64,000 nucleotides of DNA from Glandiceps talaboti (lineage: Eukaryota; Hemichordata; Enteropneusta; Spengelidae). The notes under the pieces are model-generated. The model was not told the DNA's origin, ran no database searches, and saw nothing but the letters and a program-made list of their open reading frames with translations. This document shows, in pieces, positions 12,501 through 27,500 of the stretch. The stretch lies in NCBI RefSeq assembly GCF_964340395.1, contig NC_135568.1, positions 20,723,081 to 20,787,080 on the forward strand, given 5' to 3'. The position numbers were made by a program, and so were the translations under genes. Numbering within the stretch: the first letter of the stretch is position 1; each line of letters starts with the position of its first letter.

Positions 12501-15500
12501 TATTGCTTGTAGCATAGCAGGTTGGAAATGAAAATAAAGACACTATCAGTCTGTCTATTGCTTCTACCATAGCAGGTTGGAAATGAAAATAAAGACACTA
12601 TCAGTCTGTCTATTGCTTGTAGCATAGCAGGTTGGAAATGAAAATAAAGACACTATCAGTCTGTCTATTGCTTCTACCATAGCAGGTTGGAAATGAAAAT
12701 AAAGACACTATCAGTCTGTCTATTGCTTGTAGCATAGCAGGTTGGAAATGAAAATAAAGACACTATCAGTCTGTCTATTGCTTCTACCATAGCAGGTTGG
12801 AAATGAAAATAAAGACACTATCAGTCTGTCTATTGCTTGTAGCATAGCAGGTTGGAAATGAAAATAAAGACACTATCAGTCTGTCTATTGCTTCTACCAT
12901 AGCAGGTTGGAAATGAAAATAAAGACACTATCAGTCTGTCTATTGCTTCTAGCATAGCAGGTTGGAAATGAAAATAAAGACACTATCAGTCTGTCTATTG
13001 CTTCTACCATAGCAGGTTGGAAATGAAAATAAAGACACTATCAGTCTGTCTATTGCTTCTAGCATAGCAGGTTGGAAATGAAAATAAAGACACTATCAGT
13101 CTGTCTATTGCTTCTACCATAGCAGGTTGGAAATGAAAATAAAGACACTATCAGTCTGTCTATTGCTTGTAGCATAGCAGGTTGGAAATGAAAATAAAGA
13201 CACTATCAGTCTGTCTATTGCTTCTACCATAGCAGGTTGGAAATGAAAATAAAGACACTATCAGTCTGTCTATTGCTTGTAGCATAGCAGGTTGGAAATG
13301 AAAATAAAGACACTATCAGTCTGTCTATTGCTTCTACCATAGCAGGTTGGAAATGAAAATAAAGACACTATCAGTCTGTCTATTGCTTCTAGCATAGCAG
13401 GTTGGAAATGAAAATAAAGACACTATCAGTCTGTCTATTGCTTCTACCATAGCAGGTTGGAAATGAAAATAAAGACACTATCAGTCTGTCTATTGCTTCT
13501 ACCATAGCAGGTTGGAAATGAAAATAAAGACACTATCAGTCTGTCTATTGCTTCTACCATAGGAGGTTGGAAATGAAAATAAAGACACTATCATTCTGTC
13601 TATTGCTTCTACCATAGCAGGTTGGAAATGAAAATAAAGACACTATCAGTCTGTCTATTGCTTCTACCATACCAGGTTGGAAATGAAAATAAAGTCACTA
13701 TCAGTCTGTCTATTGCTTCTACCATAGCAGGTTGGAAATGAAAATAAAGACACTATCAGTCTGTCTATTGCTTGTAGCATAGCAGGTTGGAAATGAAAAT
13801 AAAGACACTATCAGTCTGTCTATTGCTTCTACCATAGCAGGTTGGAAATGAAAATAAAGACACTATCAGTCTGTCTATTGCTTGTAGCATAGCAGGTTGG
13901 AAATGAAAATAAAGACACTATCAGTCTGTCTATTGCTTCTACCATAGCAGGTTGGAAATGAAAATAAAGACACTATCAGTCTGTCTATTGCTTGTAGCAT
14001 AGCAGGTTGGAAATGAAAATAAAGACACTATCAGTCTGTCTATTGCTTCTACCATAGCAGGTTGGAAATGAAAATAAAGACACTATCAGTCTGTCTATTG
14101 CTTCTACCATAGCAGGTTGGAAATGAAAATAAAGACACTATCAGTCTGTCTATTGCTTCTACCATAGCAGGTTGGAAATGAAAATAAAGACACTATCAGT
14201 CTGTCTATTGCTTCTAGCATAGCAGGTTGGAAATGAAAATAAAGACACTATCAGTCTGTCTATTGCTTCTACCATAGCAGGTTGGAAATGAAAATAAAGA
14301 CACTATCAGTCTGTCTATTGCTTGTAGCATAGCAGGTTGGAAATGAAAATAAAGACACTATCAGTCTGTCTATTGCTTCTACCATAGCAGGTTGGAAATG
14401 AAAATAAAGACACTATCAGTCTGTCTATTGCTTCTACCATAGCAGGTTGGAAATGAAAATAAAGACACTATCAGTCTGTCTATTGCTTCTACCATAGGAG
14501 GTTGGAAATGAAAATAAAGACACTATCAGTCTGTCTATTGCTTCTAGCATAGCAGATTGGAAATGAAAATAAAGACACTATCAGTCTGTCTATTGCTTGT
14601 AGCATAGCAGGTTGGAAATGAAAATAAAGACACTATCAGTCTGTCTATTGCTTCTACCATAGCAGGTTGGAAATGAAAATAAAGACACTATCAGTCTGTC
14701 TATTGCTTCTAACATAGCAGATTGGAAATGAAAATAAAGACACTATCAGTCTGTCTATTGCTTGTAGCATAGCAGGTTGGAAATGAAAATAAAGACACTA
14801 TCAGTCTGTCTATTGCTTGTAGCATAGCAGGTTGGAAATGAAAATAAAGACACTATCAGTCTGTCTATTGCTTCTACCATAGCAGGTTGGAAATGAAAAT
14901 AAAGACACTATCAGTCTGTCTATTGCTTGTAGCATAGCAGGTTGGAAATGAAAATAAAGACACTATCAGTCTGTCTATTGCTTCTAGCATAGCAGGTTGG
15001 AAATGAAAATAAAGACACTATCAGTCTGTCTATTGCTTCTACCATAGCAGGTTGGAAATGAAAATAAAGACACTATCAGTCTGTCTATTGCTTCTACCAT
15101 AGCAGGTTGGAAATGAAAATAAAGACAGTATCAGTCTGTCTATTGCTTCTAGCATAGCAGGTTGGAAATGAAAATAAAGACACTATCAGTCTGTCTATTG
15201 CTTCTACCATAGCAGGTTGGAAATGAAAATAAAGACACTATCAGTCTGTCTATTGCTTCTAGCATAGCAGGTTGGAAATGAAAATAAAGACACTATCAGT
15301 CTGTCTATTGCTTCTACCATAGCAGGTTGGAAATGAAAATAAAGACACTATCAGTCTGTCTATTGCTTCTACCATAGCAGGTTGGAAATGAAAATAAAGA
15401 CACTATCAGTCTGTCTATTGCTTCTACCATAGGAGGTTGGAAATGAAAATAAAGACACTATCAGTCTGTCTATTGCTTCTACCATAGCAGGTTGGAAATG

Positions 15501-18500
15501 AAAATAAAGACACTATCAGTCTGTCTATTGCTTCTACCATACCAGGTTGGAAATGAAAATAAAGTCACTATCAGTCTGTCTATTGCTTCTACCATAGCAG
15601 GTTGGAAATGAAAATAAAGACACTATCAGTCTGTCTATTGCTTCTACCATAGCAGGTTGGAAATGAAAATAAAGACACTATCAGTCTGTCTATTGCTTCT
15701 ACCATAGCAGGTTGGAAATGAAAATAAAGACACTATCAGTCTGTCTATTGCTTCTACCATACCAGGTTGGAAATGAAAATAAAGACACTATCAGTCTGTC
15801 TATTGCTTCTACCATAGCAGGTTGGAAATGAAAATAAAGACACTATCAGTCTGTCTATTGCTTGTAGCATACCAGGTTGGAAATGAAAATAAAGACACTA
15901 TCAGTCTGTCTATTGCTTCTACCATAGCAGGTTGGAAATGAAAATAAAGACACTATCAGTCTGTCTATTGCTTGTAGCATAGCAGGTTGGAAATGAAAAT
16001 AAAGACACTATCAGTCTGTCTATTGCTTGTAGCATAGCAGGTTGGAAATGAAAATAAAGACACTATCAGTCTGTCTATTGCTTCTACCATACCAGGTTGG
16101 AAATGAAAATAAAGACACTATCAGTCTGTCAATTTGTCTGGGATCCTGTCCTAGAGTATCAGTCATCAATCCGAGAGGGAAATCCTCAAACCCGAAAATC
16201 TACTGACGTAACTTCCAGTAATATAAATACAATTGTAAATATCAACCTGTCTATCACTTCACCGAGTCGCGAATTCGGCCGGGAACGATTGAAGCACGCT
16301 GTATTCAATAAAGTTTATACCTTGAGTCAAACAGGTTGTTTATTCATCACTGGGCACTTTTATTGAGCTGATCAATGTACAGATTATCCCTAGAAACGAC
16401 TAGCAGATAAAATAAATCCAGTCGCTGCACGATGTTCACGTTGAGGCCAAGATCAGCTGTCTTGGAAGCAGCATTATTGTTATGCAAATTAGTCACAGAG
16501 GCGCATATGAAACGAGAAAAAGTTAGTTCTTATCTTGTTTCCGATATTTTCAATATACTAGTATAATATAATAGCGATAAACCACCCCCTGGGGAAGGTA
16601 TACCACTCGGTTTTGACCAGTGAACTCAATATATGCACTCGCTATAGCTCGTGCATATATTTCATTCACTGGTCAAAACCTCTTGGTATACCATCCCCAG
16701 GGGATGGTTTATTGCTTAAATAGAGTCATTGTATGTCAACCAGTGACTAGTGTTCCTGTGCATACCAAAAATAGTCATTGTATGTCAACCAGTGACTAGT
16801 GTTCCTGTGCATACCAGTCATTGCATGTCAACCAGTGACTAGTGTTCCTGTGCATACCATAAATAGAGTCACTGCATGTCAACCAGTGACTAGTGTTCCT
16901 GTGCATACCAGTCATTGTATGTCAACCAGTGACTAGTGTTCCTGTGCATACCATAAATAGAGTCATTGTATGTGAACCAGTGACTAGTGTTCCTGTGCAT
17001 ACCAAAAATAGTCATTGTATGTCAACCAGTGACTAGTGTTCCTGTGCATACCAGTCATTGCATGTCAACCAGTGACTAGTGTTCCTGTACATACCATAAA
17101 TAGAGTCACTGTATGTCAACCAGTGACTAGTGTTCCAGTGCATACCAGTCATTGTATGTCAACCAGTGACTAGTGTTCCTGTACATACCAAAAATAGTCA
17201 TTGTATGTCAACCAGTGACCAGTGACCAGTGTTCCTGTGCATACCACAAATAGAGTCACTGTATGTCAACCAGTGACTAGTGTTCCTGGGCATACCAAAA
17301 ATAGTCATTGTATGTCAACCAGTGACTAGTGTTCCTGTGCATACCACAAATAGAGTCATTGTATGTCAACCAGTGACTAGTGTTCCTGTGCATACCACAA
17401 ATAGAGTCATTGTATGTCAACCAGTGACTAGTGTTCCTGTGCATACCACAAATAGAGTCATTGTATGTCAACCAGTGACTAGTGTTCCTGTACATACCAC
17501 AAATAGAGTCATTGTATGTCAACCAGTGACTAGTGTTCCTGTGCATACCAAAAATAGTCATTGTATGTCAACCAGTGACTAGTGTTCCTGTGCATACCAA
17601 AAATAGTCATTGTATGTCAACCAGTGACTAGTGTTCCTGTACATACCATAAATAGAGTCATTGTATGTCAACCAGTGACTAGTGTTCCTGTACATACCAA
17701 AAATAGAGTCATTGTAGTCAACCAGTGACTAGTGTTCCTGTGCATACCACAAATAGTCATTGTATGTCAACCAGTGACTAGTGTTCCTGTGCATACCACT
17801 AATAGAGTCATTGTATGTCAACCAGTGACTAGTGTTCCTGTGCATACCAGTCATTGTATGTAAACCAGTGACTAGTGTTCCTGTGCATACCACAAATAGA
17901 GTCATTGTATGTCAACCAGTGACTAGTGTTCCTGTGCATACCACAGAGTCATTGTATGTCAACCAGTGACTAGTGTTCCTGCACATACCACAAATAGAGT
18001 TACTGTATGTCAACCAGTGACTAGTCTTCCTGTACATACCTTCTCAAAATTTGTTCTATTGATATAGAAATTTCACCAAACAGAAATAGTTATTCCTATT
18101 TCTATCATATATGAACAAATCTGCCCTTAAATACAATTTTTATTTGATTTAGTATTTCAATTTGAACATTATGGTCTTATGACAAGTCCAAGACGGGAGT
18201 ACTGAATTCACCTTGAAAAATCAACCAGAAGTAGTGGAGGGTGACTTTATATGGCAACAATAAATGTAGAGTAGGAGCTTGCTGAATATGGTGAGAACTA
18301 AAGGACGCCACCAGTGTTACACCAGTGTGATAATAATCCTTTTTGGACGTTTACAAAGTATAGAAGTAGACGTGGGCGCACACACTGAGTCCTGAGTATT
18401 CTTAGCCTTTCCAAACTGTAACCATGGATACGGTAAGTCATAGATTAACATTATCTTAACAGTCTCTGCTTATTTATTAAATAATATTTATTCAATATTT

Positions 18501-21500
18501 ATTTATAAACCGTCCAACGGGTATTGCCTAATAACAGAAGGAAGGTTCAGTGTTAGTGCAGGAGGAAACCAGATTACCAGGTGGAAAAACCTGTGTTGCT
18601 TGGTAGAGTCAAACTGAACTACACTCTTCTTACTTTATAATACGGTGTGGCAAATTTAATCAAACCTTAAATGGGTTTGATCCCTGACCACATTGGTAAG
18701 AGGCAAGTGGTTTAACCACTCTGCTGCAGACAACCCTTATGTCAAACTAGAACATACCTCTACAACTGAATTGTTACTCAGTTTGGCTTTCTCTCCTTTC
18801 GTAACTGGTTTACCATCTATATGGATTGGTCTTTTTCCTTCGTTTGCAATGAAAAAGTCTCCATTATTTCTAAGTTTGATAACGCCTTGTCTTCGTGAGA
18901 TTTTCCATGCTGGTCCTTCCAAGGACAAATCAACATCTATGTTGTTGTCTTTAGTTGCCCTGCCTAGTGTAATCTGACAAATATAAATTCAAAATATATG
19001 TAAGCATTCTATGTTGTACTAAAAGTAAATGTATGCCAGTGAGTAATTGTAAAATACTTTTATCTATAGAATTGTAATTTCTACTGAAAGGCATAGCAAC
19101 ATTTTGAGCTGAACTGATAGGACCTAGAGCAGACATCCTGACTGCCTCTTGGGCCATGTCCCGCAAGTAAAAGCTGATGAATGAGTTCTGAGAGTGCCAG
19201 GTTCCTGCCTCAATGACTGACTTAATGGGTATGCCAGACCAGAGTGCCCAGGAAGTAGCCACTGCCCGAACTTCATGAGCACTAACTTTAGAAAGTGCCT
19301 GTGTGTTAGCCATGGAAGAACTGTATGCCACTTTAATAGTATTAACTATCCACTTAGTATTAACTATCCACTTCGGCCGTTGTACAATCCAACTTGTCCG
19401 ATTTCCAAGGGATGAACAGTCCTTAGTGCGATTATAGTACCACTTGAGAGCTCTGACTGGACATAAAAGACATTCTTTTCGGTCCCTTCCCACCAGCGTG
19501 GCTAAACCTTGGGATAATGGGAGAAGCCAAGGAACCTAAAACCTGATTTTTAGCAATGAACTTAGGATGAGTCCGAAGTACAACCTGGTGTTGTAACCAC
19601 TGGATTCGACCCTGTCCAATATCTAGTGCGTGGATCTCGCTTCTACGACTGCCTGAAACAAGAGCTAGCAGAAACGTGTGAGAAATTCCAACAAAATCTG
19701 GTATAGAGGTTCAAAAGGGGGAGATTGTAGTGCGTTGAGCACTAGAGACAGACTCCACTGGGGAGCTGAAATGGGCTGTGGCGGTCTCTTAATGTGGAAG
19801 TTCTTTATCAAACTAGATAAGATCTTATTTTTTCCAAAGTCCGGGCCCCCAACACTCCTAATGGTACTAGAAATAGTTGAGCGGTATACCATTAAGGTTT
19901 AGACAGCTAACTTCTGTACATCAAACAGTTCAAACAGAAAGGCAGTTAACTGTTGTGTAGTAACTTGGAGTGGATCAATCGATCGTTGATTACACCAACT
20001 AGAGAATCTCCTCCACTTTTCCCCGTAAGTGGCAAGGGTACTCGCTCACTGGGGTCTTGCGATGATCGTGGCAGTCTTGCGAGAAAAGCCCTTTGCAATG
20101 AGAGATCGTGCAACAATCTGAATGCGTGTAGATGGAACATCTCTGGATGCGGGTGAAGGATGCTCCTGTGACAACAGATCCTCCCTCTGGGGCAGTTTGC
20201 ACGGGAGATCTATTAGGAGAGAGAGTAACACTGGGAACCACAAGCGGTTCGACCACAGTAAAGCAACTAAAGATAGTACACACTTTTCCTCTTGAATTTT
20301 TCTGAGAACTAGTGGTAGCATGGGTAGAGGTGGGAAGGCGTAGGCCTCCAACCCCTCCCAATTGAAAGACAGGGCATTGCTCTGAGATGTGGTACTGGAG
20401 ATACAAAGAGAGGCAGTTTGCGATTAAGAAAAGTCACGATCAGGTCAACTACTGGCTTGTTCCACCTGATGAAGATTTGATTGGCTACATTCTGTGGAAT
20501 CTCCCATTCTGTGGGGCTAACTTGGATGCAGCGCGATAGTGCGTCTGTGATCTCATTGTGCTTCCCCGGAAGGTGCCGTGCCCTTAGTATTTTCTACCTG
20601 GTCCCCCGATTTTGTTGATGTAAGCCTCCACTGTTGCGCTGTCAGTATTGACTAGCACACAGTGGTGTGACACCAGGTGTTTGAACTGGCGAAGAGCTAG
20701 AACAACTGCCTGCAATTCTAACCAGTTGATATGACGGAGGCTGGATGGTAGGATCCTAAGTACCTGAAGTCCAGTGGTGGTCCAGATCCCCATCCCACCG
20801 TGGACGCATCAGTAAAAAGGGAAAGATCTGTTTTCCAACTCGATGATGGTTTTAATTCCAACATTGCCTCTTTGGCCAATCACCACTGTAGGTGTGGAAA
20901 AAGGGGTGGTAGGATGGGAATCGTAGACTCTGCTGATTGGATACTGGGGCATCAGTGAGCCAACAGGTAGAGCTGAATTGGATGCATTCTGAGGCGTGCC
21001 CATGGTGAAATGTCGATGATGGAATTCATCAAAACCAACAGGGACAGAAATAGTTTGGCTTGTATGCAGAGTTGTTTCGCAACAAGCCTTACCAGTACTA
21101 CAATCTTGTCTATTCACTCTTGCGGTGGACAGACTATTCCCTGTTTGGTCATAAAACACATCCTGATAAAAATCATGTCCGGAGTAGGAACTAGAACCGA
21201 TTTGTTGGGACTCACAGAAGGAATCCAAGAGACCTCAGAGTAATCTGGGTGTCTTGAACAAAGCGACGTATCTGTTTGACTTTCTTGTCATGTAGCAACT
21301 GGTCGTCTCGATATGGATTTAGTAGAAAACCGAGCACATGGAGAGTGGTCACCGGTGCGGAAACTACCCGAGTAAAGACTCTCAGTGCTGTTGCGAGGCT
21401 GAACAGTAGTGCTACGTATTCAAACACTCGACCGTTGGTTGCAAAGCGCAGAAAGTGACAACACGACTTGTGAATGGGAATGTGGAAGTAGGCGTCCTTC

Positions 21501-24500
21501 AAATCTATGGACGACATCCATTCGCCTGGCTGAATAGAGGCGAGAACGGATCAGCCTGTTTTCATCTTGAATCTGGGCACTCATAGATACTTGTTGAGCG
21601 TGGACAGATTCAGTATGGGTCGCCATCCCCCGGACTTTTTTGGAACCAGGAAAAAGTGGCTGTAAAAGCCAGGTCCCGATGACTGGGCATTGATTTCCCT
21701 TATTGCGTTTTTGCTTATTAGGGAGTCGATAGCTTCCAGAAATGCCGTTCGCTGACTGGCAGGTCTTGGAACTGGAGTAACGAACGGTACGACCGAAAGA
21801 GAGCGTTGCCACCTATCTTCCATACAGAATGTAGCCAATCTTTCGTATGTGATGTATGCAATGTACGAAAGATAGGTGGTAACCCTCTCTTATGGTAGAC
21901 AAAATTCATTCGTCTGACGTAATGCATTCCCAATGTTTTGCGTATAAACTTATACGCCCCCAACTGGACTGCATGTGTCCATGAGGTTCATGGTCCTGTC
22001 GGGAAGGAAGTCAGGAGAACAGCTGACAACTTCCTGACCCTTGTGTTTGATTGGTCGAGGAAGTGGACGGCTTACTCGGCTGACTCGTGTGCCTAGTGTA
22101 CACAGCCTGACCCTGAACTTGTCTGGGTTTACGGCTGCGTTTCTTACTCTGACTTCGACGCTTGTATCCACTAGTTTGTGGTTGCTGTCTTGTAGTCGAG
22201 TAGACGTAGATGCTTGAGGCATAGCAGTGGCATGGAATTGAGGGGGTTTTATAATAGGGATGAAGTCTGTGTGTCTGTGTCTGTATCACCATTTCCGAAC
22301 AAACAGCTGCATCAATTCAAACAAAATTTAATAGGCATGTTCCGTAGGGTAATGGCAAGAACTGATTAGGTTTTGGTAATAATCCGACGAGTATTAATGA
22401 CCAATTTGAGTAATTAATCGATCGAACGTCTGGTCGCACATGCACTTCGTGTCGAAAGTGCGCCACAAACATCGATGTAAGGTCAACCAGGAAGCTACAG
22501 TAAGCTGCTCTACACTGAGAAAGACTCCGTTTTCAGGGGTTTCATGCTAACCTTATTTTGTGTTTCCCTTGGATCTGCACTCTGCATTGGCTGGACAAAC
22601 ACGAAAAAAAGAAGGCTGAGGCAGGGTATTTAAGTGATTCAAACTCACCAGAAAACATTTTTTTTCTTGGCCTTAAAATAGGTTTACAATGAGCGCGGAG
22701 TTCAAAAACAGGTGAAATATTTATCATCGTTTCAATTTCGTCAAGTATGGACATATCATTTTCAAATTTCACACACTAATGTGCAGATGAATAAAGAGAA
22801 ATTGTGTTTTTTTAGATTTTCGATATTAGTAAGTATTTATCGACCTCAAAACGTCTCCTTTTTACTGTGTTCTTTTCCGATTTCTCTCGATAACAAACTA
22901 CCGCTGTTTGTTGCAAGGCTTGTACATAATCTTTTATCTAGCTCTGTATCTCAGGATATAAATACACTTTCACATATTTATCAAGTGTAATATTCTATAA
23001 TTGATACCCAAATGTGTGTGGTCAAAATATGGAAAATAGACCAAGCCTCGCCTAGCCTACAAAGAAAATTTCGCGACAATATATCAATAATGGTGACCTA
23101 TACATTGACATCTATATAATTAGTGTACAGTGAGGGCGCACCACTCAACAAAATCTTAACAAATTTCCTGTAGTGAAATAGTCTACATGCAATGAGTAGA
23201 CAGACTGACTTCCTGGGTATGTAGGGGATCACGAAAGCCGAGTGAAGTCGAGGATGGCAAGCTTTCCTGTGCTGAGAATTGGAGGCAAGCATTTCAACAA
23301 CATTTTTGACAACTAACTTTCATCGGGACTTGACGAATCACAGATATAGAGCTAAATTTCTTGCATAAATCATGAAATTGCAAGACTATACCCTTACGGA
23401 AGGCATTCAGTTTAAATCTGGTGTATATTTTGGACCCCTCTCAGCTGCGGCCGGTACTTGCTTAGCCATCTCGCTCAGCGAGCACCCAAATAAAAATCTA
23501 GCATTACTCGTCTTGCTAGCTGTAGCTTCTAGTTTTAGTTCGGGGGTGTACTTCAGTGCTAGTCGCTCAAGGAAGGCATCACATTCTGACAAAATGAACA
23601 ATGTCCGCTGATGTAATGACGAGTCCGTGAGATCAGTCACGCTCATCGCTACTGAGTGAACAAGTCATTGAGAATGACATAGTCCCGCTATGATTGGGTT
23701 TTCAGGAACTGGCAGTTTCTGTTGTCATTTTCTTGATATCACTACTCTGATCACGCAACAACACTTGTGAACCTAAATCAAACAGACTTAGATATGTTGT
23801 GTCTGCTTGTTGGACATGGAACATGCCTACTCATGTTGTGTCTCCTCATTGGACATGGGACATGCCTACTCTTCTAGATGAAGTGATGAAATAAACCATT
23901 CAACAATAAAGGATGGGTCGGGTATGGGGGGGGGGGGACCTGTTCAAGCATGTCTGAGTTATGGCTTTGGACATGGAAAATTCGCAAACAAAATGGCTGC
24001 CAGGCAGCCATATTGGATTGTATCACGACGATAATGGATATGCACATGTATGTCATAGAACACTGTCCTAATACCAACTTTGAATGAGATCTGTTCAAGC
24101 ATGTCTGAGTTATGGCTTTGGACATGGAAAATTCACAAACAAAATGGCTGCCAGGCAGCCATATTGGATCGTATCACGACAAAAATGGATATGCACATGT
24201 ATGTCATAGAACACTGTCCTAATACCAACTTTGAATGGGATCTGTTCAAGCATGTCTGAGTTATGGCTTTGCGCATGAAAATTCGCAAACAAAATGGCTA
24301 CCAGGCAGCCATATTGGATCGTATCACAATGAAAATGGATATGCACGTGTATGTCATAGAACACTGTCCTAATACCAACTTTGAATGAGATCTGTTCAAG
24401 CATGTCTGAGTTATGGCTTTGGACATGAAAATTCACAAACAAAATGGCTGCTAGGCGGCCATATTGGATCGTATCATGACAACAATGAATATGCACATGT

Positions 24501-27500
24501 ATGTCATAGAACACTGTCCTAATGCCAACTTTGAATGAGATCTGTTAAAGCATGTCTGAGTTATGGCTTTAGACAGGGAAAATTCGCAAACAAAATGGTT
24601 GCTAGGCGGCCATATTGGATCGTATCATAAAACAAATTGACGTGCATATGTATGCCATAGCATGTTGCCCCTGTACCAAGTTTGAAAAAAATTGGTCCAG
24701 GCATCTCCAAGAAACAGCTGCGGACGGACAGACGGACGGACGGACGGACTCACGGACGGACGGACAGACCGAACCCAATCCATAAGCCCCCGTTCCGGAC
24801 TTCGTCAGCGGGGACTAATAAGTGTCCACAAAACCGTAGACGCAACACACGAGAATAAAAGGGAACGACTTGGCTGGAATCCTGAGGTATTCAGCGAAGT
24901 GTTCACCACTTAACAGGGGATAACTCGTGTTAATCTTGGCACAAGAGGATAAAACTTGCAGAGTCCTTTAACTATTCTACGAAATTCGTCAATTTGCCAA
25001 GGTATACTGGGGCTTGGCTAGTCAGGGTCATGTGACCACTAGGGGGAAAGGCCATGGGGTGCTGTGAGCATTAATTTATATCTGGCAATAAACAAGGGGA
25101 AGCAGAGGGGCACATAAAAGTAAGCTAAAAGGTGGGTATTTGTCTGTATAGAATTCAGCTAACTCTCACTATGCCAGTTAGTAATTGTAAAATACATGTA
25201 TAGAATTCAACACTCTCACCATGTCAGTTAGTAATTGTAAAATACATGTATAGAATTCAACTAACTCTCATCATGTCAGTTAGTAATTGTAAAATACATG
25301 TATAGAATTCAACTAACTCTCAATATGCCAGTTAGTAATTGTAAAATACATGTATAGAATTCAACTAACTCTCACTATGCCAGTTAGTAATTGTAAAATA
25401 CATGTATAGAATTCAACTAACTCTCACAATGCCAGTTAGTAATTGTAAAATACATGTATAGAATTCAACTAACTCTCACCATGTCAGTTAGTAATTGTAA
25501 AATACATGTATAGAATTCAACTAACTCTCACCATGTCAGTTAGTAATTGTAAAATACATGTATAGAATTCAACTAACTCTCACCATGTCAGTTAGTAATT
25601 GTGTAATATGTGTATAGAATTCAACTAACTCTCACCATGTCAGTTAGTAATTGTAAAATACATGTATAGAATTCAACTAACTCTCACCATGTCAGTTAGT
25701 AATTGTGTAATATGTGTATAGAATTCAACTAACTCTCACCATGTCAGTTAGTAATTGTGTAATATGTGTACAGAATTCAACTAACTCTCAATATGCCAGT
25801 TAGTAATTGTAAAATACATGTATAGAATTCAACTAACTCTCACCATGTCAGTTAGTAATTGTAAAATACATGTATAGAATTCAACTAACTCTCAATATGC
25901 CAGTTAGTAATTGTAAAATACATGTATAGAATTCAACTAACTCTCACTATGCCAGTTAGTAATTGTAAAATACATGTATAGAATTCAACTAACTCTCACA
26001 ATGCCAGTTAGTAATTGTAAAATACATGTATAGAATTCAACTAACTCTCACCATGTCAGTTAGTAATTGTAAAATACATGTATAGAATTCAACTAACTCT
26101 CACCATGTCAGTTAGTAATTGTGTAATATGTGTACAGAATTCAACTAACTCTCACCATGTCAGTTAGTAATTGTGTAATATGTGTATAGAATTCAACTAA
26201 CTCTCACCATGTCAGTTAGTAATTGTGTAATATGTGTATAGAATTCAACTAACTCTCACCATGTCAGTTAGTAATTGTGTAATATGTGTATAGAATTCAA
26301 CTAACTCTCACCATGTCAGTTAGTAATTGTGTAATATGTGTATAGAATTCAACTAACTCTCAATATGCCAGTTAGTAATTGTAAAATACATGTATAGAAT
26401 TCAACTAACTCTCACCATGTCAGTTAGTAATTATGTAATATGTGTACAGAATTCAACTAACTCTCACCATGTCAGTTAGTAATTGTGTAATATGTGTATA
26501 GAATTCAACTAACTCTCACCATGTCAGTTAGTAATTGTGTAATATGTGTATAGAATTCAACTAACTCTCACCATGTCAGTTAGTAATTGTGTAATATGTG
26601 TACAGAATTCAACTAACTCTCACCATGTCAGTTAGTAATTGTGTAATATGTGTATAGAATTCAACTAACTCTCACCATGTCAGTTAGTAATTGTGTAATA
26701 TGTGTACAGAATTCAACTAACTCTCACCATGTCAGTTAGTAATTGTGTAATATGTGTACAGAATTCAACTAACTCTCACCATGTCAGTTAGTAATTGTGT
26801 AATATGTGTACAGAATTCAACTAACTCTCACCATGTCAGTTAGTAATTGTGTAATATGTGTACAGAATTCAACTAACTCTCACCATGTCAGTTAGTAATT
26901 GTGTAATATGTGTACAGAATTCAACTAACTCTCACCATGTCAGTTAGTAATTGTGTAATATGTGTACAGAATTCAACTAACTCTCACCATGTCAGTTAGT
27001 AATTATGTAATATGTGTATAGAATTCAACTAACTCTCACCATGTCAGTTAGTAATTGTGTAATATGTGTATAGAATTCAACTAACTCTCACCATGTCAGT
27101 TAGTAATTGTGTAATATGTGTACAGAATTCAACTAACTCTCACCATGTCAGTTAGTAATTGTGTAATATGTGTACAGAATTCAACTAACTCTCACCATGT
27201 CAGTTAGTAATTATGTAATATGTGTACAGAATTCAACTAACTCTCACCATGTCAGTTAGTAATTGTGTAATATGTGTACAGAATTCAACTAACTCTCAAT
27301 ATGCCAGTTAGTAATTGTGTAATATGTGTATAGAATTCAACTAACTCTCACCATGTCAGTTAGTAATTGTGTAATATGTGTATAGAATTCAACTAACTCT
27401 CACCATGTCAGTTAGTAATTGTGTAATATGTGTATAGAATTCAACTAACTCTCACCATGTCAGTTAGTAATTGTGTAATATGTGTATAGAATTCAACTAA

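Larger units (their letters stand above)
19075..22292 (-). mobile_element. Degenerate DIRS-like tyrosine-recombinase retrotransposon
   Basis: The 5'-to-3' order on the minus strand is gag-like segment (22292-21950), reverse transcriptase (about 21840-21212), RNase H (about 20800-20584), a connection region and a tyrosine recombinase (about 19690-19075). This RT-RH-YR order is diagnostic of the DIRS order. The coding frame shifts several times, so the copy is dead. It sits in the MCRS1 intron between the pre-FHA and FHA exons, same orientation as the gene. Terminal repeats were not recognised, so the limits are approximate; the 3' end is close to 19075, where intron sequence resembling the 52-bp minisatellite unit resumes. 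Confidence 0.88.

Noticed and set aside
10126-16130. CRISPR-like regular repeats
   Set aside because: Units are head-to-tail without unique spacers, in a eukaryotic intron.
18041-18757. Terminal MCRS1 exon expected just after the FHA exon
   Set aside because: No LRF..LINQ coding sequence here; the true terminal exon lies 9 kb further at 9570-9484.
23608-23640. Possible hammerhead ribozyme core (ctgatgtaatgacgagtccgt)
   Set aside because: The conserved CUGANGA and GAAA segments are not both present and no cleavage stem can be paired.
23874-24514. Minus-strand frames repeating MFYDIHVHIH-like segments
   Set aside because: Translations of family A 150-bp subunits; the same frames occur in other copies with stops and indels.
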